Assembly: GCF_014646155.1 (NCBI RefSeq) | Contig: NZ_BMMX01000012.1 | Location: 1-64,000, forward strand | Source: Mangrovihabitans endophyticus | GTDB lineage: Bacteria; Actinomycetota; Actinomycetes; Mycobacteriales; Micromonosporaceae | Direction of reading: 5' to 3' | Length of the DNA stretch: 64,000 bases | In this document: piece by piece, positions 1 through 12,669 of the stretch | How the letters are laid out: the number at the start of each line of letters is the position of its first letter | How positions within the stretch are numbered: the first letter of the stretch is position 1 | Position numbers and translations under genes: made by a program | The notes under the pieces: generated by a model | What the model saw: the letters and a program-made list of their open reading frames with translations, nothing else | The model's database searches: none | What the model was told of the DNA's origin: nothing

Positions 1-67
1 GCGGGGCGGGGCGGGGCGGGCGCGACGCGGGGGGGGGCGCGACGCGGGGGGACGCGACGCGGGGGGG
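1..67. repeat. G-rich short tandem repeat with G-quadruplex potential
   Basis: Bases 3-20 are four G runs of 3-4 bases separated by single C bases, which fits the standard intramolecular G-quadruplex pattern. They are followed by about three imperfect copies of a CGCGACGC unit, each trailed by 5-9 G bases. No reading frame here looks coding. It lies at the outer edge of the dnaA-dnaN intergenic region. Structure formation is an inference, and because G runs are error-prone the copy number may not be exact. Confidence 0.6.
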
Positions 68-189
68 TGGGCACGGCACGCGGGGGCGGAGCCGGTACGA
101 AACGGGAATGACGTGTTGCGGCACCGCGTCGACGGGGTTCGGCCTGCACATGCTCCCTCTGAGATCACCTCACGGGTCACGCGTCCGCA

Positions 190-700
190 GGATTCCACAG
201 GGATGGGACGAGACTGTTGCGTGCCAGCGTTATCCACCGCTTGTCCCCAGGAAGTTTCCCCAGCAGTGGATAACGCTGGCTCCCACAAACCACAGATGTG
301 GACAACTCCTGGGGAAACCGCTGTGGACAAGTACGGAGGGTTATCTTCCTGTCCACCGGTGCGGGAAGGGTGTGGAATTCCTGTTGAAGGTTCTGGGGAC
401 GACGAGCCGGTACCGTTCCGGCGTTATCCCCAGGCCTGGGGGCAAACCCCGTGGATAGCCGGTGGATAGCCGGTGGACAACGGTGGACAACTTCCGCCCG
501 GTCCGCGACTGTGGACGCAGACGGGGGTTTGTACCCCGGTTTCACACAGGCTGCACACCGGTGGATAACCCTCCTACCTGCGTAAACGCGGGTTCTCCAC
601 ACTGTGCACAGCCCCGATGAAGATGACGAGTTATCTCTTCTAAGAAAACAAAAACCAATCATCACCGTTGTGGAAGGTGTGGATGCTCGTCAGACCGGCT
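190..700. other. oriC: oriC, chromosomal replication origin with DnaA boxes
   Basis: This gene-free stretch upstream of dnaN contains at least ten sequences close to the actinobacterial DnaA box TTGTCCACA. Two are perfect on the minus strand (297-305 and 322-330). Variants lie at 230-238 (TTATCCACC), 241-249, 265-273, 424-432, 450-458, 461-469, 472-480, 482-490 and 560-568. An AT-rich tract at about 631-665 is the best candidate for the unwinding element. The position between the expected dnaA (left of the window) and dnaN is the usual actinobacterial oriC. A weak candidate -10 for dnaN (TATAAG, 784-789) lies downstream. Exact origin limits are inferred. Confidence 0.9.
450..490 (-). promoter_or_regulatory. 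Phased tandem array of four DnaA-box variants
   Basis: Four GTGGATA/GTGGACA-type boxes (450-458, 461-469, 472-480, 482-490) lie in one orientation with start-to-start distances of 11, 11 and 10 bp, close to one helical turn. The boxes are seen directly. That they nucleate a DnaA filament is an inference from known origin architecture. Confidence 0.6.
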
Positions 701-810
701 TCACGGCCGTCGAGCCTGAAGAACTCACCGGGGGCGGGCGCACGCCGCAGCGGCCCGCGCCATAGAGTTCTCAAGTCCGCCCCTATAAGAGGAAGCACGC
801 GGAGGACACC

Positions 811-1944
811 ATGAAGTTCCGGGTGGAGCGAGACGCCCTTGCCGACGCCGTGGCATGGACGGCGAAGAGCCTGCCCAGCAGGCCGTCGGTGCCGGTCCTC
901 GCCGGGGTCATGCTGCGCGTGACCGACGGCAGACTGCACGTCTCCGGCTTCGACTACGAGGTCTCCAGCCAGGTCACCGTCGAGGTGCAGGCGGACGCGG
1001 ACGGCGCCGCGCTGGTCTCCGGGCGTCTCCTCGCCGAGATCACCAAGGCGCTGCCGGCCAAGCCGGCCGACGTCGCTGCGGTCGGCGCGCATCTGGAGCT
1101 GGTGTGCGGCAGCGCCCGCTTCACCCTGCCGACCATGCCCGTCGAGGACTATCCGACGTTGCCGGAGATGCCGTCCAGCGCGGGCACCGTGGATGCGCCG
1201 GCCTTCGCCGCCGCGGTGGCTCAGGTGGCCATCGCGGCCGGACGCGACGAGACGCTGCCGATGATGACCGGCGTCCGCATCGAGCTGAACGGTTCCAGCC
1301 TGGCGATGCTGGCCACCGACCGGTACCGCTTGGCCCTGCGTGAGATGGAATGGCAGCCGGACGACCCGGAGATCAGCCTGAACGCGCTGGTGCCGGCGAA
1401 GACGCTGAACGACACCGCGAAAACGCTCGGGCCCCTCGGCGGCGCGGTCACCGTGGCTCTGGCGCACGGCAACGCCGGCGAGGGCATGATCGGTTTCGCT
1501 GGCGGCACCCGGCGCACCACCAGCCGGCTGCTGGACGGTGCCAACTACCCGCCGGTCCGCTCGCTCTTCCCGGCCAGCCACAACGCCGAGGCCCGGGTGA
1601 CGGTGGCCGGCCTCATCGAGGTGGTCCGGCGGGTGGCGCTGGTCGCCGAGCGCACCACCCCGGTGCTGCTGAGCTTCAACGACGAGGGGCTCGTGGTCGA
1701 GGCCGGCGGCACCGAGGAAGCCCGCGCCAGCGAGGCGATGGATGCCACCTTCACCGGCGAACCGCTCACCATCGGCTTCAACCCGCAGTACCTCATCGAC
1801 GGCCTGCAGAACCTCGGAGCTCCGAACGCTGTGCTCTCGTTCGTCGACGCGTTCAAGCCCGCGGTGATCTCCCCCGCGTCCGAAGACGGCGAAATCGTGC
1901 CCGGTTACCGCTATCTGATCATGCCGATCCGGGTAACGCGCTGA
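811..1944 (+). CDS. dnaN: DNA polymerase III beta sliding clamp
   Basis: This 377-residue protein is the ring-shaped processivity clamp that tethers DNA polymerase III and many repair enzymes to DNA. The length matches the family, and the three repeated clamp domains of roughly 120 residues fit the whole chain. The N-terminus (MKFRVERDALADAV) and the C-terminal IMPIR region are typical of actinobacterial DnaN. The ATG is preceded by a GGAGG-type ribosome binding site at about 800. The gene follows oriC and is followed by gnd and recF, the standard order near the origin. Confidence 0.98.
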   Translation: MKFRVERDALADAVAWTAKSLPSRPSVPVLAGVMLRVTDGRLHVSGFDYEVSSQVTVEVQADADGAALVSGRLLAEITKALPAKPADVAAVGAHLELVCGSARFTLPTMPVEDYPTLPEMPSSAGTVDAPAFAAAVAQVAIAAGRDETLPMMTGVRIELNGSSLAMLATDRYRLALREMEWQPDDPEISLNALVPAKTLNDTAKTLGPLGGAVTVALAHGNAGEGMIGFAGGTRRTTSRLLDGANYPPVRSLFPASHNAEARVTVAGLIEVVRRVALVAERTTPVLLSFNDEGLVVEAGGTEEARASEAMDATFTGEPLTIGFNPQYLIDGLQNLGAPNAVLSFVDAFKPAVISPASEDGEIVPGYRYLIMPIRVTR

Positions 1945-1985
1945 TACTGAGGGCGTAGAACCACACATTTGCTAGGGGGAACACC

Positions 1986-2858
1986 ATGCAGCTCGGCCTT
2001 ATCGGTCTCGGCCGAATGGGCGGCAACATGCGCGAGCGCCTGCGCGGCGCCGGGCACGAGGTCGTCGGTTACGACCGCAACCAGGAGATCAGCGATGCCG
2101 CCAGCGTCGCCGAGATGGTCGAGAAACTCTCGGCACCGCGGGTCATCTGGTCCATGGTGCCGGCCGGCCAGATCACCGACGAGGTGATCGGTCAGCTCGG
2201 CGAGCTGCTGTCCGAGGGTGACATCGTCATCGACGGTGGCAACTCCAAGTTCGTCGACGACGCGCCCCGGGCCGAGCATCTCGCCACCAAGGGCATCGGC
2301 TACCTGGACTGCGGCGTCTCCGGCGGCATCTGGGGAAGCCAGAACGGGTACGCCCTGATGGTCGGCGGTTCCGCCGAGGACGTCGCCAAGGCCCAGCCGA
2401 TCTTCGACGCGCTCAAGCCCGAGGGACCGTACGGCTTCGTGCACGCTGGTCCGGTCGGTGCCGGCCACTACACGAAGATGGTTCACAACGGCATCGAGTA
2501 CGGCATGATGCAGGCGCTCGCCGAGGGTTGGGAGCTGCTCGAAGCCTCCGAGTACGTGGACAATGTCCCTGGTGCGATCAAGAGCTGGCGTGAGGGCAGC
2601 GTGGTCAAGTCCTGGCTGCTCGACCTGCTGGACCGTGCCCTGGACGGGGACCCGGAACTGGCCAAGCTGAAGGGCTATGCCGAGGACACCGGCGAGGGCC
2701 GGTGGACGGTGGACGAGGCGGTCCGCCTGGCGGTGCCGCTGCACGTCATCGCCTCGTCGCTGTTCGCCCGCTTCGAGTCTCGCCAGGACGACTCCCGGGC
2801 CATGAAGGCCGTCGCCGCGCTGCGTCAGCAGTTCGGCGGTCACGCGGTCGTCAACTGA
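1986..2858 (+). CDS. gnd: 6-phosphogluconate dehydrogenase (decarboxylating), short GndA-type
   Basis: The 290-residue product belongs to the short form of 6-phosphogluconate dehydrogenase, which oxidatively decarboxylates 6-phosphogluconate to ribulose 5-phosphate in the pentose phosphate pathway. A Rossmann motif (GLGRMGGN, residues 7-14) binds the dinucleotide. The signature around KMVHNGIEYG carries the substrate-binding Lys, His and Asn. The chain is about 170 residues shorter than the E. coli enzyme, as is normal for this subfamily. A purine-rich GGGGGA lies just before the ATG. The location between dnaN and recF is conserved in many actinobacteria. Cofactor preference (NAD or NADP) cannot be told from sequence alone. 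Confidence 0.95.
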   Translation: MQLGLIGLGRMGGNMRERLRGAGHEVVGYDRNQEISDAASVAEMVEKLSAPRVIWSMVPAGQITDEVIGQLGELLSEGDIVIDGGNSKFVDDAPRAEHLATKGIGYLDCGVSGGIWGSQNGYALMVGGSAEDVAKAQPIFDALKPEGPYGFVHAGPVGAGHYTKMVHNGIEYGMMQALAEGWELLEASEYVDNVPGAIKSWREGSVVKSWLLDLLDRALDGDPELAKLKGYAEDTGEGRWTVDEAVRLAVPLHVIASSLFARFESRQDDSRAMKAVAALRQQFGGHAVVN

Positions 2859-2861
2859 TCC

Positions 2862-3992
2862 ATGCACGTACGCCGGGTCGAGTTGACCGATTTTCGTTCG
2901 TACGAGCGGATCTCGGTTGATCTCGACCCGGGTGTGGCCGTTATCGTCGGCCGCAACGGGATGGGCAAGACCAATCTGGTCGAGGCCCTCGGATACGTCG
3001 CCACCCTGACCAGTCATCGGGTGGCGACGGACGCCCCGCTCGTCCGGGCGGGCGCCGCGTCGGCGGTGATCCGGTGCGCGATCGTGCACGACGGGCGGGA
3101 GTTGCTGGTCGAGCTGGAGCTTGTGCCCGGCAAGGCCAACCGCGCTCGGCTCAACCGCTCTCCGGTACGCCGTCCCCGCGAGGTGATCGGCGCGTTGCGC
3201 ACGGTCCTGTTCGCCCCGGAGGATCTGGAGCTGGTGCGCGGCGAGCCGGCCGAGCGGCGCCGCTACCTCGACGACCTGCTGGTGGCGCGCCTTCCGCGGT
3301 ACGCCGGAGTGCGCGCCGATTACGACCGGGTGATCAAACAGCGCAACGCGTTGTTGCGTACCGCTTACCTGACCCGCAAGGTCGGCGGCACGAAGGGGCA
3401 GGACCTCTCCACGCTCGCCGTGTGGGACCAGCACCTGGCGCGTCACGGCGCGGAGCTGCTCGCCGGCCGGATCGAGCTGGTCGCCGCCCTCGGGCCGCAC
3501 GTGACGAAGGCGTACGACGCGGTGGCCGCGGGGCGTACGTCGGCCTCGGTGGCCTATCAGTCGAGGCTCGGTGACGGGCTGACGCCGGACCGGGCCGCGC
3601 TGGAGGAGGCGTTGCTGGCCGCGCTGAACGAGCGCCGCACGGCGGAGATCGAGCGGGGGACCACCCTGGTCGGTCCGCACCGCGATGATCTCCTTCTCGG
3701 CCTCGGCGAGCTGCCGGCCAAGGGGTACGCGAGCCACGGCGAGTCCTGGTCGCTCGCCCTCGCCCTGCGGCTTGCCGCCTACGACCTGCTGCGCACGGAC
3801 GGCATCGAACCGGTGCTGATCCTGGACGACGTGTTCGCCGAGCTGGACGCGGGCCGCCGGGACCGGCTGGCCGGGCTGGTGTCCGGCGCGACGCAGCTCT
3901 TGGTCACCTGTGCCGTCGCCGAGGACGTGCCGAGTACCCTTCGGGGTGCCCGTTACGACGTCACACCCGGAGCGGTGACCCGTGTCGAATGA
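2862..3992 (+). CDS. recF: DNA replication/repair protein RecF
   Basis: This 376-residue SMC-like ATPase loads RecA at single-strand gaps and stalled forks. Visible motifs are the Walker A sequence GRNGMGKTN (about residues 30-38), the ABC signature region [12 protein letters not shown] near residue 290, and the Walker [12 protein letters not shown] near residue 320. The ATG lies 3 bases after the gnd stop. The stop codon overlaps the start of the next gene, so gnd, recF and dciA are probably co-transcribed. Confidence 0.97.
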   Translation: MHVRRVELTDFRSYERISVDLDPGVAVIVGRNGMGKTNLVEALGYVATLTSHRVATDAPLVRAGAASAVIRCAIVHDGRELLVELELVPGKANRARLNRSPVRRPREVIGALRTVLFAPEDLELVRGEPAERRRYLDDLLVARLPRYAGVRADYDRVIKQRNALLRTAYLTRKVGGTKGQDLSTLAVWDQHLARHGAELLAGRIELVAALGPHVTKAYDAVAAGRTSASVAYQSRLGDGLTPDRAALEEALLAALNERRTAEIERGTTLVGPHRDDLLLGLGELPAKGYASHGESWSLALALRLAAYDLLRTDGIEPVLILDDVFAELDAGRRDRLAGLVSGATQLLVTCAVAEDVPSTLRGARYDVTPGAVTRVE

Positions 3993-4545
3993 GCCCGCCA
4001 CGCCGGCGCCCGACGGCGGACCGGCCGGTTCCGCACCGGACGGTTCCGCACCGGCCGGTCCGGAACTCGCCCGCGCCGTGCTCGACGCCGCCCTGGCCAA
4101 GCGGCGTGCCGCCCCGCGCCCCCAGCGACGGCGCGGCGGCCCGGGGGAGGGGCGGCGGCTACGGGGCTATTCCGGTCCGGGACCCGATCCGCGGGATCCG
4201 CAGCCGTTCGGCGCCGTTCTGGAACGCTTGATGAAGGCGCGCGGCTGGGAGAAGCCGCGCGCGGAGGCCACTGTCTTCGGTGCCTGGGAGAAGGTCGTCG
4301 GCGCGGACATCGCCAAGCACAGCCGGCCGGTGAAGCTGGACGCGGGCGTGCTGACCGTGGAGGCCGAGTCCACCGCGTGGGCCACGCAGTTACGCATGTT
4401 GTCGGCCACGCTGCTGCGCAACATCGCTCGCGAGATCGGGCACAACGTGGTGACCCGGCTGAACATCCACGGCCCGGCCGCGCCGTCGTGGGCTCGCGGA
4501 CCACGCCGGGTGCAGGGCCGGGGGCCGCGCGACACCTACGGCTGA
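3982..4545 (+). CDS. dciA: DciA-family (DUF721) replicative helicase loader
   Basis: The 187-residue protein has a DUF721 domain in its C-terminal two thirds (about residues 70-165, including the [19 protein letters not shown] region) after a Pro/Gly/Ala-rich, probably disordered N-terminus. DUF721 proteins (DciA) help load the replicative helicase DnaB in bacteria lacking DnaC or DnaI. The gene begins with GTG and overlaps the end of recF by 11 bases. The recF-dciA-gyrB order matches Mycobacterium and other actinobacteria, which strongly supports the call. Confidence 0.9.
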   Translation: MSNEPATPAPDGGPAGSAPDGSAPAGPELARAVLDAALAKRRAAPRPQRRRGGPGEGRRLRGYSGPGPDPRDPQPFGAVLERLMKARGWEKPRAEATVFGAWEKVVGADIAKHSRPVKLDAGVLTVEAESTAWATQLRMLSATLLRNIAREIGHNVVTRLNIHGPAAPSWARGPRRVQGRGPRDTYG

Positions 4546-4581
4546 TCCCGGGGTGCCGGCCGGGCCATGCAGAGCGAACGG

Positions 4582-5148
4582 TCAGTAACTGGCGAAGACC
4601 GCGAATCCGCGCTCCGCGCAGCGGCGATAGAAGCCGGCCAGGATGGCCAGTTCGGTGCGGGCGAACGTCCAGTGCGGCGGGTTGCCCGCGTCGTCGCGCA
4701 GCGCCGTCAGCCGGTGGTCCAGCCAGCGTAGCTGCTGCTCGGCGAGACGTCCGGAGGCCACCGCGTTGCGCATCACGCTCGCCACGCTGTCGAAGGTGAC
4801 CAGATCGCCGTATGGTTCGTGGCCCTCGACGAAGCGCTCCAATCCGCCGGCAATCCAGGCGCACCCGTCCGGGTCGATCACTGGGTCCTCATCCTCCGCG
4901 GCCGCATCCGTGGCATACAGCACGCCGTCCAGCCCGAGAAGAAGATCGACCAGCTCGGTGTACGCGGTGGCGCGTACCGTGCCGGTCTTGGCGATGTGCA
5001 GCGCGAGGGCTCCGGTGGGTGCTGCGACATCGGGAGCATCCGCCACGGCGCCGAAGTCGACGAACTCCGCGGGAGCCACCGGGTCGTAGTATTCACTGGT
5101 CCGCGGCCAGTTGACCGCGACATTCTCCAGCCCCTTGTCCAGCGCCAT
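4582..5148 (-). CDS. Conserved hypothetical protein
   Basis: This 188-residue acidic soluble protein has no recognised catalytic motif, signal peptide or membrane segment. The ATG at 5148 was chosen because an AGGAGAG ribosome binding site lies at a suitable distance; a GTG three codons upstream sits too close to it. The C-terminal half is rich in Leu, Ala and Arg and is probably helical. The gene is convergent with dciA and divergent from gyrB, so it interrupts the usual dciA-gyrB adjacency. Function unknown. Confidence 0.75.
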   Translation of the reverse strand: MALDKGLENVAVNWPRTSEYYDPVAPAEFVDFGAVADAPDVAAPTGALALHIAKTGTVRATAYTELVDLLLGLDGVLYATDAAAEDEDPVIDPDGCAWIAGGLERFVEGHEPYGDLVTFDSVASVMRNAVASGRLAEQQLRWLDHRLTALRDDAGNPPHWTFARTELAILAGFYRRCAERGFAVFASY

Positions 5149-5701
5149 GGGGCACACCTCTCCTCGACCTGAGCCGTGCGGCCGTCCGGCGGCGACACCG
5201 GCCCGCGCGGGCAGGGTACGGCACCACTGCCCACCGTTGCGAGGCAGTGTCGCAGCGCGTGGCCGGATTGTTCGGCAGGCGCGCCCTGGGGTGTGGCGGC
5301 CGCATCATTCGACATTGCGCACTACTGTCGGCTCGTGTAGGGGGACCCGTGGGTAGCGCCCTGCGGGCGGCTGCGGCAATCTGAGGCACCCGGAAGAGGG
5401 TGCCGGACCCGCAAATACTCGATCCGGCGGAGTAGAATCGAGACAGACCGGGAACGTCACAAGCGTTTCGTACGGCCCCTTGCCGCCCTGAGCGGTGATC
5501 GGCCCCTCGTCACGCTACGCGATGTTTTCCAGCCGATCACGATCCGCGGGCGACCGCGGCGACCGGCGCGGCTCGGCTCCACCGGTGGTCCGCCTTCTCC
5601 CGCGGGTTGTCGTGTGTGCCCTGCCCGCCGAGCGCCCGCCTGCCCGCCAACCCCGTGTCCGGTGCCGCACAACGGCGCCGGGGACGAGAAAGTGGCCAAG
5701 G
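5149..5701. promoter_or_regulatory. gyrB upstream region with stem-loop and candidate promoter
   Basis: This 553-base gap has no supported gene. It holds a 7-bp stem-loop (GGCACCC at 5385-5391, GGGTGCC at 5398-5404) and, 28 bases after it, a TAGAAT hexamer at 5433-5438 that could be a -10 element for gyrB. The matching -35 is poor. The leader from there to the GTG start would be about 260 bases, long enough for control, but no known riboswitch was recognised. Confidence 0.4.
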
Positions 5702-7654
<1,953 letters not shown>

Positions 7655-7728
7655 TTGGGAACGTTCTGAAACGCTGTCTCGCAAGGACGGCACGGCCCGT
7701 CCACAGCACGCAGCGTATTTCCACAGCC

Positions 7729-7737
7729 TTATCCACA
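7729..7737 (+). promoter_or_regulatory. DnaA box in the gyrB-gyrA spacer
   Basis: TTATCCACA is an exact DnaA-box consensus, 56 bases before the gyrA GTG. Two half-matching TCCACAG and TTCCACAG motifs precede it at about 7700-7726. Binding of DnaA here is an inference; it would couple gyrase expression to initiation. Confidence 0.5.
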
Positions 7738-7740
7738 GCT

Positions 7741-7763
7741 AAAAGCACAGCCTTCGGGCTTTT
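7741..7763 (+). terminator. Short UUCG hairpin with T-run before gyrA
   Basis: AGCC-TTCG-GGCT (7749-7760) forms a stem closed by a stable UUCG tetraloop. It runs into TTTT and is preceded by AAAA, which can extend the stem with a bulge. This resembles a weak intrinsic terminator or attenuator in the gyrB-gyrA spacer. A start codon (GTG) follows 31 bases later. Confidence 0.45.
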
Positions 7764-7793
7764 GTCCGAATCTTGGTTGAGTAAGGGTTAACA

Positions 7794-10841
<3,048 letters not shown>

Positions 10842-10844
10842 TTG

Positions 10845-11750
10845 ATGACGGAGACAACGGCGAAGTCGGGGGGCCCGGGTGCCCCGACTACTCCGGTCGA
10901 CGAGGAGCCGAAGAAGGACGGCGGCGCTGCGCAAGCCGGTCGCGAACCCGGCCGCGACGCCGCTGGTCGCGCGTCGGTTTCCGGCGACGCCTCGTCCCCG
11001 CCCAAATTCACTCGGGCGCCGGGCATGGCCCCGCCTCCGGGTGATCCGGCTGCCGACGGTGACGCCTCTGAACCCAAGCGGCCGGCATCACCGGCCGTAG
11101 CCAAGGCCTCGGCGACCGTGCCGATCGTCACGAAGGGCAAGGGCGCCGCTCCGGGCACCGGATCGCGACCCGGCACGGCACCCGGCAAGCCCGGTCAGCA
11201 ACCGCAGCAGCCCGGCGGTGGCCCGTCCGGTCGCCCCGGTGACGGCCGTCCCGGCGACCCGGGTGCGAAGCGGCCCGGATCGGGCTCGGCGGCCGGCGGT
11301 GCCGCCGTGGGCGCCGCCCGCGTCGCCGAGACGATGCGGTCCGCCCGCGCCACGGTGTCGTCCGCGGCCGCCCGCGGGCCGCGGCGGGCACGGCTCAACC
11401 TCAAGCGGATCGATCCTTGGTCCGTGATGAAGTTCTCGTTCGCCGTGTCGATCGTGCTCTTCATCGTCGTGGTCGTCGCCACCTCCGTGCTCTACCTCGC
11501 GCTGGACGCCATGGGCGTCTGGACGGAGGTCAACAGCAGCCTCGGCGAACTGGTGAACGCCAGCGGCGGGTCCGCCTCCGACGGCGGTGGGTTCCGGGTC
11601 ACCGCATGGGGCGTCATCGGCACGTCGATGCTCATCGGCGCGGTCAACGTGGTGCTCTTCACCGCCCTGGCCACCCTCGGTGCGTTCATCTACAACGTCT
11701 GTGCCGACCTGGTCGGCGGCGTCGAGCTGACCCTGGCCGAGCGCGACTGA
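10845..11750 (+). CDS. DUF3566 membrane protein
   Basis: This 301-residue protein has a long Pro/Gly/Ala-rich disordered N-terminal region (about residues 1-170). It is followed by the DUF3566 domain with two membrane helices, near residues 193-220 and 250-290. The family sits just after gyrA in most actinobacteria, including mycobacteria (the Rv0007 position), but its function is not established. ATG at 10845 follows the gyrA stop by 3 bases, with a TTG codon directly before it as an alternative start. AGGA inside the gyrA end can serve as ribosome binding site, so translation is probably coupled to gyrA. Confidence 0.88.
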   Translation: MTETTAKSGGPGAPTTPVDEEPKKDGGAAQAGREPGRDAAGRASVSGDASSPPKFTRAPGMAPPPGDPAADGDASEPKRPASPAVAKASATVPIVTKGKGAAPGTGSRPGTAPGKPGQQPQQPGGGPSGRPGDGRPGDPGAKRPGSGSAAGGAAVGAARVAETMRSARATVSSAAARGPRRARLNLKRIDPWSVMKFSFAVSIVLFIVVVVATSVLYLALDAMGVWTEVNSSLGELVNASGGSASDGGGFRVTAWGVIGTSMLIGAVNVVLFTALATLGAFIYNVCADLVGGVELTLAERD

Positions 11751-11758
11751 TTGCCGGG

Positions 11759-11790
11759 TTCGGGGGCGGCCCAGCGTGGCCGCCCCCGAA
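11759..11790 (+). terminator. Intrinsic terminator after the gyrA-DUF3566 unit
   Basis: A perfect 13-bp inverted repeat (11759-11771 with 11778-11790, loop CAGCGT) is followed by TTT. It begins 9 bases after the DUF3566 stop and precedes tRNA-Ile. Confidence 0.8.
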
Positions 11791-11836
11791 TTTGGGTGGC
11801 AGTGCGCGATAAGCTAACCTTCGGTGTCGCTGCTGA

Positions 11837-11910
11837 GGGGCTATAGCTCAGTCGGTTAGAGCGCAGAGCTGATAACTCTGAGGTCGCTGGTTCGATTCCA
11901 GCTAGCCCCA
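11837..11910 (+). tRNA. tRNA-Ile (GAT anticodon)
   Basis: The 74-base sequence folds as a cloverleaf with acceptor arms GGGGCTA and TAGCCCC, discriminator A, a D-arm with TAGCTCAG, anticodon GAT in CTGATAACT, and a TTCGATT T-loop. The 3' CCA is not encoded. The gene lies after gyrA, as in many actinobacteria. Confidence 0.97.
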
Positions 11911-11948
11911 CTCGCACCTCGACACCGACACCGACGTGAGGAGAGGCC

Positions 11949-12077
11949 ATGCTGAAGAAGCTTCTGGTGCTGGCCGGCCTGGTCGGCGCGGCAACTCTCA
12001 TCATGAAGCGTGTCAAGGCATCCAGCGACGAGCGCGCTCTGTGGCACGAGGCGACCACAGCGCCCGACCTGCGATAA
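11949..12077 (+). CDS. DLW-39 family small protein
   Basis: This 42-residue protein starts MLKKLLVLAGLVGAATL, a single membrane helix, and continues with a short charged tail ending ERALWHEATTAPDLR. Small proteins of this type, with a conserved Leu-Trp near the C-terminus, occupy the same spot between tRNA-Ile and tRNA-Ala in other actinobacteria and are named DLW-39. A GAGAGG ribosome binding site precedes the ATG. Function unknown. Confidence 0.85.
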   Translation: MLKKLLVLAGLVGAATLIMKRVKASSDERALWHEATTAPDLR

Positions 12078-12091
12078 GCTTCGTTCTTTCC

Positions 12092-12167
12092 GGGGCCCTA
12101 GCTCAACTGGCAGAGCACCGCCTTTGCAAGGCGGGGGTTAGGGGTTCAAGTCCCCTGGGCTCCACCA
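12092..12167 (+). tRNA. tRNA-Ala (TGC anticodon)
   Basis: The 76-base sequence includes an encoded CCA. Acceptor arms GGGGCCC and GGGCTCC pair with a G3:U70 wobble, the alanine identity element. The anticodon is TGC in TTTGCAA and the T-loop is TTCAAGT. Confidence 0.97.
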
Positions 12168-12310
12168 CACCACCTGTTGCGCTGGAAGTCGTTTCCGCCA
12201 AGGCGGGATTGGCAGCATTCGGGCCTGCGCCCGCCTTCGGGGCTCCTTGGGAGAAACGGCGTAAGTCGAGCGGGCTGCCTTGACGCCGGGTGCACGTCGT
12301 TCTCGGCGGG

Positions 12311-12637
12311 CTAGGCGCGTGGACCGCCGTTGCCGATGACCTTTCCGCCGAGCCCGGACCGCGACGTGGGCTGGCCGATCAGTTCGACGAGAACGTCGTC
12401 GCGACAATCGTCGCCGAAAACGGAAGTGACGGCGTCGGTGAGCGTCGCCACGAGCTGTGCGGTGACAGCGGACGCGTCCGATCGTGCGAACACTTCCTCA
12501 CGCATGTCCATGGTGACCGACGGTGCGGCCGTGCTGAGCGCCGTTCCGCCGCGAGCCCATCGGCCGGCCGGAACGCCGATGAGTTTGACGTCCGTCGGGA
12601 CGGGGATGCCCCGGCTGGCCGCGGCCAGCCGGGGCAT
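12311..12637 (-). pseudogene. Truncated tautomerase-superfamily relic
   Basis: The 108-codon frame reads, after an N-terminal piece made by the neighbouring palindrome, VKLIGVPAGRWARGGTAL, then a second unit beginning SVTMDMREEVF and ending LVELIGQPTSRSGLGGKV. This looks like the end of one and the whole of a second beta-alpha-beta unit of a two-unit tautomerase (MIF/cis-CaaD-like fold). The first strand and helix, with the N-terminal catalytic proline, are missing exactly where the 58-bp palindrome begins. It is therefore probably a dead 5'-deleted gene, although a new ATG inside the palindrome keeps a frame open. Family assignment is by recollection of pattern and is tentative. Confidence 0.45.
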
Positions 12638-12650
12638 CCCCGTCCCGACG
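12593..12650. repeat. Perfect 58-bp palindrome without a loop
   Basis: Bases 12593-12621 are the exact reverse complement of 12622-12650, with centre CCGCGG and no spacer. It lies 19 bases after the stop codon of the minus-strand secreted-protein gene and could act as a terminator, but there is no T-run. The unbroken 29-bp arms exceed what terminators need. Confidence 0.9.
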
Positions 12651-12669
12651 AACTACCCCGTGGCGGGGG

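Noticed and set aside
640-1968. Long minus-strand open frame across dnaN
   Set aside because: It lies antisense to a clear beta-clamp gene and has the Arg/Gly/His-rich composition typical of shadow frames in high-GC DNA.
1911-4100. 729-codon minus-strand frame across gnd and recF
   Set aside because: Antisense shadow of two well-supported genes, with no recognisable domain.
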